Shown here: positions 43,001 through 53,940 of the stretch, one piece after another
How positions within the stretch are numbered: the stretch's first letter is position 1
Layout: each line of letters opens with the position of its first letter
Assembly: GCA_021613535.1 (NCBI GenBank)
Contig: CP075492.1
Span: forward strand, 15,872,001 to 15,936,000
Origin: Adineta vaga
Lineage: Eukaryota > Rotifera
Length of the DNA stretch: 64,000 bases
Direction: 5' to 3'
Translations under genes and position numbers: made by a program
The notes under the pieces: model-generated
Databases searched by the model: none
What the model saw: the letters and a program-made list of their open reading frames with translations, nothing else
Told to the model about the DNA's origin: nothing

Positions 43001-45808
43001 CTTACCTAGGATTCTGTGAATTTTAGTCCAAGATACGCTGAATTTGAAACTCTGAATTAAGCGTCAAGGACATTCTTGACATGGGTCTTTTTTAAAAAAA
43101 GGCAGATATTTCAAGAAAAGAAATCTATACTTCGGAATATACTACAGAAAGTTTCTTGATCTCTTCTCTGCAGATCATTCGCGACAAAATAAATGAAATA
43201 AGCTAATCTGTGGAGTTGTTCGTGTACTATTGAATGATCCATAACTTGACTTTAGCCATTATGATTGAAACAGAAAAAACCTAAAGTAAAGTTCACAAGC
43301 CACTTCTTAACGACACGGCCAGCCATCGATCTTCTTCGCTGTGGAAGGTTTAAAATCATGAAGATAGAGAAAAACAACTTTCTATAGAGATTATGATCTT
43401 GAAATATTCTTAGGTTCGTTTCGCGTTTCGAGTTACTCAGTTGACATATAAAACCAGTGTCATTTTTCTTTTCTACGAGTTTAAAAACACGAATAATTAC
43501 GAAATGTCACTGTTTTTCATCTTTTCACCCTTCATTTCGTCAAAAGAATGAATGAAATTTTGAAAAGAAGATAATAATGAACTGATCGATTTTTAGAAAA
43601 CAATATTCTTAATCTTTACAGAATAAAAAAAGTTAGATTTCACAGTCAAAAACAGTATCAAAATGGCACTAAATTGCCCTCCATGAAAAAATAGGAAACT
43701 GGTGAAATTACGTAACGCTCAGCTTCTTACGTTGTCTTATTTAAAGGGATTGTCCTATAGCAGAACGACATGATATTCTAAGAGTTTTTGAAAAACTGAA
43801 CAAGTTTTGTATAAAACGTTTATTTATGAGTAGCTTAGTTTCGTAGAAAAATGCTAAAAAAATCTAAGTTGCATCTGGAAATTTTGTCCATATCTTGAAA
43901 TTCCGTAACGAACGATGTATTTCAAATAACTTCGCTATAGCTTGTGATAACTCAATGAAATTTTCATTTCTCGGAAAGTTAGTTGATCTTCATACATGCC
44001 CACAATTTCAGAAGCACTTCTCTTGTTTTTGATGAGCTATGTATCTCACAAGTTGGAAAAAATGAAATTCTTTAACGCTTGGTCATGTTGTTAAGGAAAA
44101 AACTCGTTATCGCGAAGTATATAAGTTGAATTTTGAAAAAGTGTTTTGCTTATAACTTTTTACTGGCTCAGCTATAACCGTTAATTGCTTCACACCTGCT
44201 GAAGACCGTCCCTTTTCAGATGGATTAGACAACTGATGTGTTTTAAAACAGCTGACACAATGAGAATAGTTTTTGAATGTAAAAAAAGACTCAAGAGAAT
44301 AAAACAAAAATGCTCGATCTTGAGAAGATGATAATAATAAGCGTATTAAATTATTAATTTTATCTAGCAAGAATATCCTTCTGTTGTCAAAAAAGGTTTG
44401 AAGACTATCATAAAACATTACAAATCCTGTCTGAATCTCACTGAATTGATGAAATTTATACTTTTTAGATCAGTTCTGGAGCGTTATCTAGGTAAATTGC
44501 ACCACAACGGCCCGTGAAATGAACAGATAAACTAAATATGCTTTTCTTTGACAATATAGATTACAACTAATACTATACCATTAGACTTCCATCGACGGCA
44601 ATTGACTGACTTTTCTGACCTGTCTGTACCCTTACGGCCGTGTGTTGCCAAAAAGCAACATACTCAAATATGACTCAATGATAGTTCTTTAAACTTCGCG
44701 CTGGAATTACGTAATCCTCATACATAAGAAACACAGAATATGCAGTATTAACATTCCTTTCTTGCTGTCTTCTGGTAGCCGACCGGAAAGGGTTAACTGA
44801 CATGCTGGTACTTAAGGCTCATTTTAAGTTGGAAACATTCTCTACCCTGTTACTCAAGCCTCACAGAGCTCCTTATTTCCCCGTAATATGCAAGAAGACT
44901 ATATATATATATATTTGAGAATTTCTCATAAACATCGAAAACAATTCACAACCAAACAATCGTATTTACAAAATATACACGAATTATTGATCTACAAGTT
45001 TCCTCATTTTTTATATCAAACTTTCCTTTGTTTTTTTTTAGTTCTGTCTAAACTGATTTGTAGTTATTACTGAAGTTACATTTTCAAAATGCCCTACTTC
45101 GGCACATCCATAGTCTTAAATGACTTGCGCAAAGTATGAGTTGAAAGATTACCTAAATTGTATCCTATGGGATAATAAAAGATGTTTTTCCTCAAGAGAA
45201 GTTGCAAAGGGTAAAGTTATTATAATGATTTAGTTCTTAAATATACATTTTGACCTCGATTAACTTGTATCTTGTATGAAGTTCGTGATGAAGAAGATTG
45301 TTCGTAAGAAAATTTCTGGTTCGATATCAAGAACAAGTCATCGTACAGTTACATAAGTCTGAGTTTTTCACTTTATTATTAATAACTCTAGAAGCTGCTT
45401 TTACTTCATGCAAAATTAAAATCTAAAACTTAGTCCTGTTCGTGCATGTCCTAATTCACTTTCGCTTAATCTATTTTTTAGCTCATCATACGACTGTATG
45501 TTTTCTACCAATCTGATTCTACTGTAATAGCCGTCCAGTCTCTTGATCTTTACATATGTATACGATTTTAAATGCTCCCGAGTTCTGCAACTAGTGTAAA
45601 GTTCCACTCTGACTGAAGAGTTACTTCATCATAAAATCCAATAAAGAGGATGTTCTAAAACTACAATGGGATTAAAAATACGAAAATTATAAGAAAAACT
45701 ATAGCTACAACGTTATATGCTCAGTCATATCTAGAATTGGCAATATCTTTTGGCTATAAGGAGATCACATTGAGACAGGAAACACCCCAAAAGGACAACG
45801 GTCCATCT

Positions 45809-45850
45809 TGAGGTGTAGATGTGAGTCAAGAAGATATACCCACATCCACG
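45809..45850. repeat. telomere-like inverted repeat
   Basis: Left arm TGAGGTGTAGATGTGAG, right arm ATACCCACATCCAC; imperfect arms with a loop of about 10 nt. Confidence 0.45.
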
Positions 45851-45948
45851 GTTGGAAGTCATTTATCTTTTATAAGCCATTTTCGAAATTACTAACTCAA
45901 TGATATCATGCGTTTAAGGAACCTGATTTTATATATCTTTTATTTCAG

Positions 45949-46824
45949 ATGGCTTCTAATAATGCTGCAAAATTATCTGGTCTTCGCTTCGGAGATCTGG
46001 GTGAATTACCAAAACGAATGCTGGCACCAATTGAAGGTTATGAAGACATGCCTATTGTAACCCTGGAAGAGGCTGTGAAACCTCTGGTGGACATCGTACC
46101 CAAGATTGAACGTAATGTATTTATTGTGAAGCAGAATTGTCAGGAACCAGAAGATAATCTGACGACTGACGAATCTGCTTCCATCATGCTTTATACGTAC
46201 GAATCGATGCCGCAGAAGAATTCCCTCTATGTTATTCTTAACGCAACTTTACGCTCTGAACAACGACAAAAACTAACTCCTTGGTTTCTTTATTTGCGTC
46301 TCGTATTAACAGCGTTAGCTCGTCTTCGGTCAGAACGTTGTTTTGTCAATCGAGGTGTCAGAGAAGATCTAAGAGCACAATATCCGAAAGGTGCAAGTTT
46401 TATTTGGTGGGGTTTTTCATCGTGTACTTCATCTATCGAAGTGCTTGAAAATGAGCAATTTTTTGGAAAATCTGGCACAAGAACTCTATTTCAAATCGAT
46501 TGTCATACTGGTAAAAATATTAAGAATCATTCATTCATAGCGTCCGAAAATGAAATCCTTCTCCTACCAGCTAGACAATTCACTGTAAAAGGTTGGCTCG
46601 ACTCCGGTAATGGACTTCATATAATACAACTTGAAGAGATAGATCCAGCGTTTCCTCTCATTGAACCAGTTTCCGTGCCAAAGTCAATAACAAAATCTGA
46701 AACAGATTCCACACCAAAACCAGCTGTGAAAGCTACGAAAATCGACCTTCCAGCAAAATTTACTGAAAAAATGGTCTTAGAAAGCAAGCCAGTCATTCAA
46801 ACAAAACCTTCAAGTAAGCTTTGA
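45949..46824 (+). CDS. R-S-E type (arginine) ADP-ribosyltransferase
   Basis: 291 residues in one frame. The ecto-ART/ADP-ribosyltransferase fold is shown by the R-S-E triad: R135 in VNRGVRED, the STS-like FSSCTSS (157-162) after the aromatic WW, and the ExE motif E200-N-E202 in ASENEILLLPA. The second Glu would be catalytic and the first gives arginine specificity. It transfers ADP-ribose from NAD+ to protein arginine. The ATG directly follows TTTATTTCAG, a splice acceptor, so a 5' exon (perhaps UTR) lies upstream. Near the end, TTCAAGTAAGC just before the stop is a good donor, so the C-terminus may continue on another exon. No signal peptide is seen in this exon. Such ART genes are numerous in bdelloids; the target is unknown. 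Confidence 0.8.
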   Translation: MASNNAAKLSGLRFGDLGELPKRMLAPIEGYEDMPIVTLEEAVKPLVDIVPKIERNVFIVKQNCQEPEDNLTTDESASIMLYTYESMPQKNSLYVILNATLRSEQRQKLTPWFLYLRLVLTALARLRSERCFVNRGVREDLRAQYPKGASFIWWGFSSCTSSIEVLENEQFFGKSGTRTLFQIDCHTGKNIKNHSFIASENEILLLPARQFTVKGWLDSGNGLHIIQLEEIDPAFPLIEPVSVPKSITKSETDSTPKPAVKATKIDLPAKFTEKMVLESKPVIQTKPSSKL

Positions 46825-47014
46825 TTACGCATAGAAGAAAGTGAAGAAAAATTCTAAACGTCAAATAATAGTTTTAGAGGTATAATCTGCATGTTTTTGA
46901 GAAAAATTACTGACAGAAATATGGAGTCTACACTCTCAAACATATGGAATACTCATGAATAGTTCTGTAAAGTCTTTTATTTCATTTGAAATGAATTTTA
47001 TATATATTTTAAGT

Positions 47015-47520
47015 ATAATTAACGGTTAAGTTTTCATACAATATTACAAAAGGGAGTTTTGCGTCTTTACAGTAAAATGCCTGTCAAATTTGTTTCATAT
47101 TGGATTTATTATTTGGGAGAATTAGTCGTTAATGTATTGAAATTTCTTGTATCAATTGTGATATTTATAGAAAATGATCCTCAATTTGTTCGCTCCTACA
47201 TATAAGAAAAACTATACTGTTACCTAGAGAATAGAAAGCGAAGTAATAGATATTCATTATATCGAAAATAAATATTGAAATCTTTATTGACAACGATAAA
47301 AAGCTTCTAGTCAACATAGAAAAAAATCTCACTTGCTAACCAATTTATTCTTGAATTGATTTACAGTTTCCTATGCTTCATTCTTTTCTCTGCGACATCC
47401 GTCTTTACGCATATATACTTCTTAAAACTCATTCATATTGGACATACTTAGTTGATACAAAGCAAGAAGGGGATGATTCAAAAATACTTTTGATCTAAAA
47501 TCATCGCCTTTAAGATCTTC
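47015..47520 (+). repeat. left terminal inverted repeat
   Basis: About 506 bp from ATAATTAACGGTTAAG to ATCGCCTTTAAGATCTT; reverse complement of 51445-51948. Confidence 0.92.
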
Positions 47521-47753
47521 TAGCGACTTAATTACAGTAGATGTCAATCCTATCATAATTGTCGTGAAAATATTCATATCAGTGTCAATTCTTTGAAATT
47601 CATTTAATCAATGCAAAATCAAATAGAGCATATAAATCTTGCAACAGCTGTGTTTCTGATTAGCAGTGAATAGTTACACTTCATACGACTTAATTAAATT
47701 AGTGAATCGATATCTTTTCTCACTTATAAGTTAAGTTGAAGTATCATTACTAG

Positions 47754-47817
47754 GAGGGTGTGGGTGTGGGTGAGGATACGAATGAAATTGATTCATTTAT
47801 CCAACACCCAAACCCAC
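47754..47817. repeat. telomere-like inverted repeat
   Basis: GAGGGTGTGGGTGTGGGTG on the left and ATCCAACACCCAAACCCAC on the right, about 20 nt apart. The left arm contains two tandem TGTGGG units. It lies inside the foldback-like element. Confidence 0.75.
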
Positions 47818-47931
47818 ATTCTACCATAGGTCGATAAATAATGAGTTAAAAGAACTAATCATGAGTCAAAGTTTCAGTCGCACAAAGTTTTGATGATATG
47901 ATACCAGGAATAGAATAGAAAAATAATCTCG

Positions 47932-48252
47932 ATGGATGTCAAGGTCAAAATTAAAATAAGGGAATCTTTCAATCAGTGCACAATTGCTAAAAAAACAAAT
48001 TCAGTCCGAAGAAAAATACAAGCGTGTAGCAATAAGATAAAAACGATGTCTAATTATCTTTCTGTTTTGAGAGAAAAACTCTCCCGATTGCAAAAATTTG
48101 GATTTGGCAACCTTGACCCACACCCTCATAGCTATCAAAATGTTCTATATATCAATTTGAATTTATATCACTTTCATTTAGGAAAACAAGAATTCGCTGC
48201 ATTAGGTGCCTTCAAAGAACAGTATCAAAATTATTCATTTTTCATAGGATGA
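47932..48252 (+). CDS. short ORF inside the foldback-like element, unknown
   Basis: 106 residues, Lys-rich with a coiled-coil-like first half (RRKIQACSNKIKTMSNYL). It runs across a telomere-like CCCACACCCTCA (48117-48128). No family recognised; it may be chance. Confidence 0.2.
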   Translation: MDVKVKIKIRESFNQCTIAKKTNSVRRKIQACSNKIKTMSNYLSVLREKLSRLQKFGFGNLDPHPHSYQNVLYINLNLYHFHLGKQEFAALGAFKEQYQNYSFFIG

Positions 48253-49666
48253 TTGATTAACATGATATTTTCAAGCGTTTAGTCCTGACAGAGTAAAGTA
48301 AACGATTACAACTTTTGTCAGAAGTATTCATCTACCATATGATTGTTCAACATGGAAATGTAACACGATCTTGACATTCAAGATTATCATTATGTGAACG
48401 GAATGTTAAAGGCCGTTCCAATCGTTTAAATTCTACATGAGTTTTAATCTATTTGAGAACTTTTCAACATCGACGACGAAAACAGAAAATTTATGAATAT
48501 CATCATCTTAAGAACTATTCGACAACCCTAAAGCTTCACTTTTTAGTTCGATGTGAACAAATTTTTATTTTGATGAATAAGCTTATGGAATAGAATGCTT
48601 GTGCTACATGTGGAAAGTGCCGTTCTAATTATTCATCTTTCTTCTAATCTGAAATCAACGGTTCAACATCAAACATTCGCTTTAAAGAAAAGCATAATAA
48701 ATGATTAGACTATTGACTGGTATTATTCACACCGTTCATAAAACATACGAACATTAATCAACTCTTCGATGGATCTATGACGGGAACAGATAGACAGAAT
48801 AGATCTACAAAGTCCACCGGTGATTATGAGTATTTATTTAACTAATGATCATTAAAACTTTAGTTTTCTTCAATTCCTACTTTTATTAATATCAGATAAA
48901 TGAACTAAATCATGCCGCCGATTTATCTTGGATGCGTAGTAGAAATAATTCATACGTTATGTAACCTTTGATCAACTTGATGACTCACCCTCAAGATGAC
49001 GGATGAGTTGGACAAATGAATAAATCAATGCAAAAAATGATGATCGATCGAACATTGTATCATCATTGAAAACCACGTTTCTAGGAAATGTTTACTCTAC
49101 TAAACATAAAATAATTGAATAGTAGGATTGGAGTGCCAGTGACTGGGAAAGATGGGACAATAATGCTTATTCTGCAGCCACATAACAATAGATCAACATA
49201 ATTTGATTTCATCTTCATTTCACGATCTTAATGGAAACTGAACAAAACACTAATAAAACTGCAACTCATTCATTTCTCATGCTTTTCTCAATTGATGAAA
49301 TATATTCACTAAAGTTTCAAAGTGAGATCAAAATATATATGAACGCACTTATTGGGAACGTTTTAAAAAAAGTTATTAACGTTCATGCGTCGTGTGTCAC
49401 TAAATAGTTAGAACAGATGTATATATTGTGGTTGAAATAGTAGCAGTACTTGAATGAAGCTCTACTTCGCTCTGTTCACTTAATATGTGATCATCCGTAC
49501 ATTATTCAATTTTTCAAATAAGTTTTATCTTGATGGAAATAATCGACTATGACATTGATCATATGTATCCTCTTATTACACCGCTCACGACACTGCAATC
49601 AGACTATAAATTGTCTTTTAAAATGACAGCCATTATTGAATTTCTAGTTGGTGCAACCTGTACTTG
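48253..49666. other. interior of the foldback-like element without recognised coding
   Basis: Stop-rich. Some short frames look weakly protein-like (for example around 48390-48660), which might be an eroded transposase, but no motif can be named. Confidence 0.3.
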
Positions 49667-51005
49667 AACATTTCCATGTGTGATGTGATGTTGGATGAGG
49701 TGAGCGAGTGGGAATGTTTGGTTCGAAGTGAGCAAAAGAGGTGAACAGAAGTATGCTATAAGGAATGTTCGTGTGTGATGTGATGTTGGATGAGGTGAGC
49801 GAGTGGGAATGTTTGGTTCGAAGTGAGCAAAAGAGGTGAACAGAAGTGTCTTGATAAATGTTCGTGTGTGATGTGATGTTGGATGAGGTGAGCGAGTGGG
49901 AATGTTTGGTTCGAAGTGAGCAAAAGAGGTGAACAGAAGTGTATTGATAAGGAATGTTCGTGTGTGATGTGATGTTGGATGAGGTGAGGGAGTGGGAATG
50001 TTTGGTTCGAAGTGAGCAAAAGAGGTGAACAGAAGTGTCATGATAAATGTTCGTGTGTGATGTGATGTTGGATGAGGTGAGCGAGTGGGAATGTTTGGTT
50101 CGAAGTGAGCAAAAGAGGTGAACAGAAGTGTTATAAGGAATGTTCGTGTGTGATGTGATGTTGGATGAGGTGAGCGAGTGGGAATGTTTGGTTCGAAGTG
50201 AGCAAAAGAGGTGAACAGAAGTATTATAAGGAATGTTCGTGTGTGATGTGATGTTGGATGAGGTGAGCGAGTGGGAATGTTTGGTTCGAAGTGAGCAAAA
50301 GAGGTGAACAGAAGTTTGGTATAAAATGTTCGTGTGTGATGTGATGTTGGATGAGGTGAGCGAGTGGGAATGTTTGGTTCGAAGTGAGCAAAAGAGGTGA
50401 ACAGAAGTTTGGTATAAAATGTTCGTGTGTGATGTGATGTTGGATGAGGTGAGCGAGTGGGAATGTTTGGTTCGAAGTGAGCAAAAGAGGTGAACAGAAG
50501 TTTGGTATAAAATGTTCGTGTGTGATGTGATGTTGGATGAGGTGAGGGAGTGGGAATGTTTGGTTCGAAGTGAGCAAAAGAGGTGAACAGAAGTTTGGTA
50601 TAAAATGTTCGTGTGTGATGTGATGTTGGATGAGGTGAGCGAGTGGGAATGTTTGGTTCGAAGTGAGCAAAAGAGGTGAACAGAAGTGTGGTATAAAATG
50701 TTCGTGTGTGATGTGATGTTGGATGAGGTGAGCGAGTGGGAATGTTTGGTTCGAAGTGAGCAAAAGAGGTGAACAGAAGTGTCTTGATAAATGTTCGTGT
50801 GTGATGGGATGTTGGATGAGGTGAGCGAGTGGGAATGTTTGGTTCGAAGTGAGCAAAAGAGGTGAACAGAAGTTTGGTATAGAATGTTCGTGTGTGATGT
50901 GATGTTGGATGAGGTCGAGAGCGAGTGGGAATGTTTGGTTCGAAGTGAGCAAAAGAGGTGAACAGAAGTGTGTATAAAATGTTCGTGTGTTCGTGTGTGA
51001 TGTGA
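49667..51005. repeat. ~93-bp minisatellite, about 14 copies
   Basis: Unit of 93 bp (range about 90-96; starts for example at 49765, 49858, 49954, 50047, 50140 and 50233). Each contains GATGTTGGATGAGGTGAGCG and GGTTCGAAGTGAGC. Copies are highly similar; differences concentrate in the short linker after AACAGAAGT. Degenerate copies extend to about 51440. Because 93 is a multiple of three, the minus strand stays open in more than one frame (31-residue repeats with SNQTFPLAHLIQHHITHEH), which I treat as a by-product rather than a gene. Confidence 0.93.
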
Positions 51006-51444
51006 TGTGATGGATGTGAATAAAATGTTTCTAAGTGAGAAAAAGAAATTAAAGAATGATTGAACTTATGTTATGATGATATTATGATTATGATAATTTT
51101 ATGTTTTCTTGATATGAATTTGATAAAAATTTTCATATTATTAATGATATTAATGTTTGTTGAAGTTAGAAAAATTAGAAAAACATTCAATAAAATTAAT
51201 TGTGATTATGTTCATTTTATGAGGATGAATGTTTGGTCATGAAGTGAAAAAAACAAATTGACATAATATTCGTGTGTGATGTGATGTTTATGAGCGAGTG
51301 GAATGTTTGGTTCGAAGTGAGCAAAAAATGTATTTATTTTTTGTATGTATTTGATGATTATGATAATGTTTGGTCTATTGTGACAGAAGTTCATTTGTGA
51401 ATGTGATGGTGATGAATTGATGAGGTGATCAGAATGTTTGGTCT

Positions 51445-51948
51445 AAGATCTTAAAGGCGATGATTTTAGATCAAAAGTATTTTTGAATCATCCCCTTCTT
51501 GCTTTGTATCAACTAAGTATGTCCAATATGAATGAGTTTTAAGAAGTATATATGCGTAAAGACGGATGTCGCAGAGAAAAGAATGAAGCATAGGAAACTG
51601 TAAATCAATTCAAGAATAAATTGGTTAGCAAGTGAGATTTTTTTCTATGTTGACTAGAAGCTTTTATCGTTGTCAATAAAGATTTCAATATTTATTTTCG
51701 ATATAATGAATATCTATTACTTCGCTTTCTATTCTCTAGGTAACAGTATAGTTTTTCTTATATGTAGGAGCGAACAAATTGAGGATCATTTTCTATAAAT
51801 ATCACAATTGATACAAGAAATTTCAATACATTAACGACTAATTCTCCCAAATAATAAATCCAATATGAAACAAATTTGACAGGCATTTTACTGTAAAGAC
51901 GCAAAACTCCCTGTTGTAATATTGTATGAAAACTTAACCGTTAATTAT
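51445..51948 (-). repeat. right terminal inverted repeat
   Basis: About 504 bp, reverse complement of 47015-47520; ends CCGTTAATTAT directly against the mariner terminal sequence. Confidence 0.92.
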
Positions 51949-52256
51949 TAGGTTGATAAGAAATTTTCTGTGGTTTTTTTCTTCAAAATTTCCTAAAACA
52001 GTCGAGAAAGTTCTAGAAGTTTCATATTAAGGGTATATTAAGGGCATACGGGTGTCTTTCCAATGATAACAGAATCAAGAAGATGGACATCGATTCCGAA
52101 GTAGAAATGAATACATCTCGAGCAGAGCTAAGAGTGCTTCTGCTTCATGAATTCCGTTTCGGTCGTACAGCGCCACATTGATTCCATCGTTGCAAGAACG
52201 GCAACTTCGAACTCGATGATTTACCTCATACCGAAAGACCATTGCAGGTAAATATG
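51948..52256 (+). mobile_element. mariner (Tc1/mariner) remnant, 5' part
   Basis: Begins TTAGGTTGATAAG, close to the terminal repeat of mariner elements and preceded by TA. From an ATG at 52083 the product reads VEMNTSRAELRVLLLHEFRF and, after an internal deletion and stop, CKNGNFELDDLPHTERP, matching the N-terminal helix-turn-helix part of mariner transposase. The catalytic domain and the other end are missing; the second gypsy element begins next. Confidence 0.72.
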
Positions 52257-52474
52257 TGTTACGATATGTGTATACTTACACTAAGATCATATCTATCTAT
52301 TTCTTGCATTCTGTCTTTACTTTTTCGTATTCATTCTCTTTCGTGTTTATGTACTAGTCGGTTGTTTATTCTATTCGAACTAGCATATAAATAAACAAAG
52401 GACTGATCATTAACAGTGACGATCCTGCAGTAAATTTATAAACAATTGATTATTTTTTTACTTTACATTTAATT

Positions 52475-53860
52475 ATGACAGTTCATACACGTAATCAAGA
52501 TGAATCAAATAATGATACTGATCCTCAATCTATTGAACAAGTTACACATGAATCTAATCCAAATTCTTTATCATTAACAAATACAAATAATGATAATAAA
52601 CCAGCTACAGCTGATGAATCTTCTGCAGCAGAACGTGATGAAAAACCAGCATGATTAGAAGTACTTCGTCATGATGTGAAATTATTTAATGGTCAACATG
52701 ATGCTCGTCAATGGTTTAGACATATTCATTCAAAATTTTCGGAATTTAATTTAACATTTGATGAACGATTGGAAATCATTCCTTATTTTTTTGAAGATGA
52801 TGTTTTCATTTGGTATACGTTGAATCAAGACAAAATTCAATCATATGCTCATTTATGTCAACTATTTGCTCATGAATATTTCAATCTCGAACAAACTTCT
52901 TGTCCTGATGGCAACGCTAATATCAAACAATCAAATCAATCTTTTTTATTACGTCCACCTGTTGTTGGTAATGAATCTATACATGATGATTTAATAAATC
53001 TTTTAGGTGATAAAGCATTAGCAGCTGGTGATCATGATACACCACTTCATTCACGTGATAATCATTTATCTCATTCAATTTTGTCTACTACAATTGCTAA
53101 AGCATTAGTTGATAAATTTATCAAAGATCCATTAAAATTTGATGCTGGTAAAGAAAATGTTATTACACGGATTGATGAAATTAAACAATCATTTACATCA
53201 AATTTACAACGTGATCTAACATTTGAGAAACTCAAACAATATCATCAAACAGTTCATCAATCAACAACACAATATTATATGGAAATGATTAAATTAATGA
53301 AACAAGCTGATCCACAAATGAATGAATCAACAAAAGATCGATACCTTATGAATGGTCTTCGTCCATCTCTATCTACTGAAACTCGAAGAAATTATCCTGC
53401 AAATCCAGAAACATTTTTAGTACAAGTAAAAATAGCTGAAGAACTTACGGCATTGAATAATACATTTTCCTGCAGTTCTATTAATAATGATGTGTTAACA
53501 TCATCAACTTCTTTTTGTTATTCAAATACAAATGGTTCAACAAGAGAAAATGATTATAATGATTATCGTCGAAATTCCAATGCTGAAAATCATTATCATA
53601 ATGATAATACTAATTATTCTTCTCATGATAATAATCATCATCGATTTTTGAATCAAATTTCGAAATCCTCGTCTTTTAATTCATCTCGTCAATCAGATTC
53701 TGTTAAACCACCACAAAATTTTTCATCATCATATTATAATAATACACATCAAAATAATCGTTTTCAACAACGCCGCCAATCATCTCAACGTTGTTTCAAT
53801 TGTGGTTCTACAACTCATATAGCACGCAATTATCACCATTTCGGGAATCGAAGTCAATGA
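52475..53860 (+). pseudogene. Gag of the second gypsy element, premature stop
   Basis: The frame starts at ATG 52475, meets an in-frame TGA at 52652-52654, then is open from 52655 to 53860. It has the capsid motif NGQHDARQWFRHIHSKFSEF, a second capsid-like block (QYHQTVHQSTTQYYMEMIKL), and an Asn/His/Ser-rich region. The single zinc knuckle CFNCGSTTHIARNY has Tyr in place of the last Cys. Confidence 0.75.
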
Positions 53861-53940
53861 TAGATGGTCTTGACTTCAATAATCCACTGTAACATCCATC
53901 TACTCCTCTAATTTTTATAACCACATGTGTTAATAATAAA

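Larger units (their letters stand above)
37593..45948. other. 8.3-kb gene-poor region with hairpins and diverged repeats
   Basis: No gene is recognised; the short frames found are not protein-like in composition. The region contains a telomere-like inverted repeat (37737-37776), a long hairpin (about 40165-40375), repeated ATTTCACCCAGG motifs (about 40830, 40910 and 41655), a diverged repeat pair (about 41402-41530 and 42882-43000), G-rich TGTGGG motifs near 41195-41235, and another inverted repeat at 45809-45850. GC content is locally higher near 40.8-41.7 kb. Confidence 0.5.
47015..51948. mobile_element. foldback-like element with ~505-bp terminal inverted repeats
   Basis: Left arm 47015-47520 and right arm 51445-51948 are almost perfect reverse complements (only isolated differences seen, such as AAAAGG versus ACAGGG). 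They begin ATAATTAACGG. The interior (47521-51444) holds a short unrecognised ORF (47932-48252), two telomere-like motifs, about 1.3 kb without recognised coding and a ~93-bp minisatellite. No transposase was recognised, so it would be non-autonomous. TTAA lies near both ends (47019 and 51941), but the arm identity extends 4 bp beyond, so the target duplication is uncertain (TA or TTAA). Confidence 0.85.

Noticed and set aside
38000-45600. Small ORFs (for example 42287-42637 and 44107-44418 on the minus strand)
   Set aside because: Composition is not protein-like, there are no motifs, and the surrounding DNA is stop-rich.
49604-50952. Long minus-strand frames of 31-residue His/Pro-rich repeats
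   Set aside because: They arise because the 93-bp minisatellite period is a multiple of three; more than one frame is open at once, and no start, splice or domain supports a gene.
47019-51944. piggyBac-type TTAA target duplication for the inverted-repeat element
   Set aside because: TTAA is at both ends, but arm identity continues 4 bp outward and the terminal sequence does not look like piggyBac; left as undecided.
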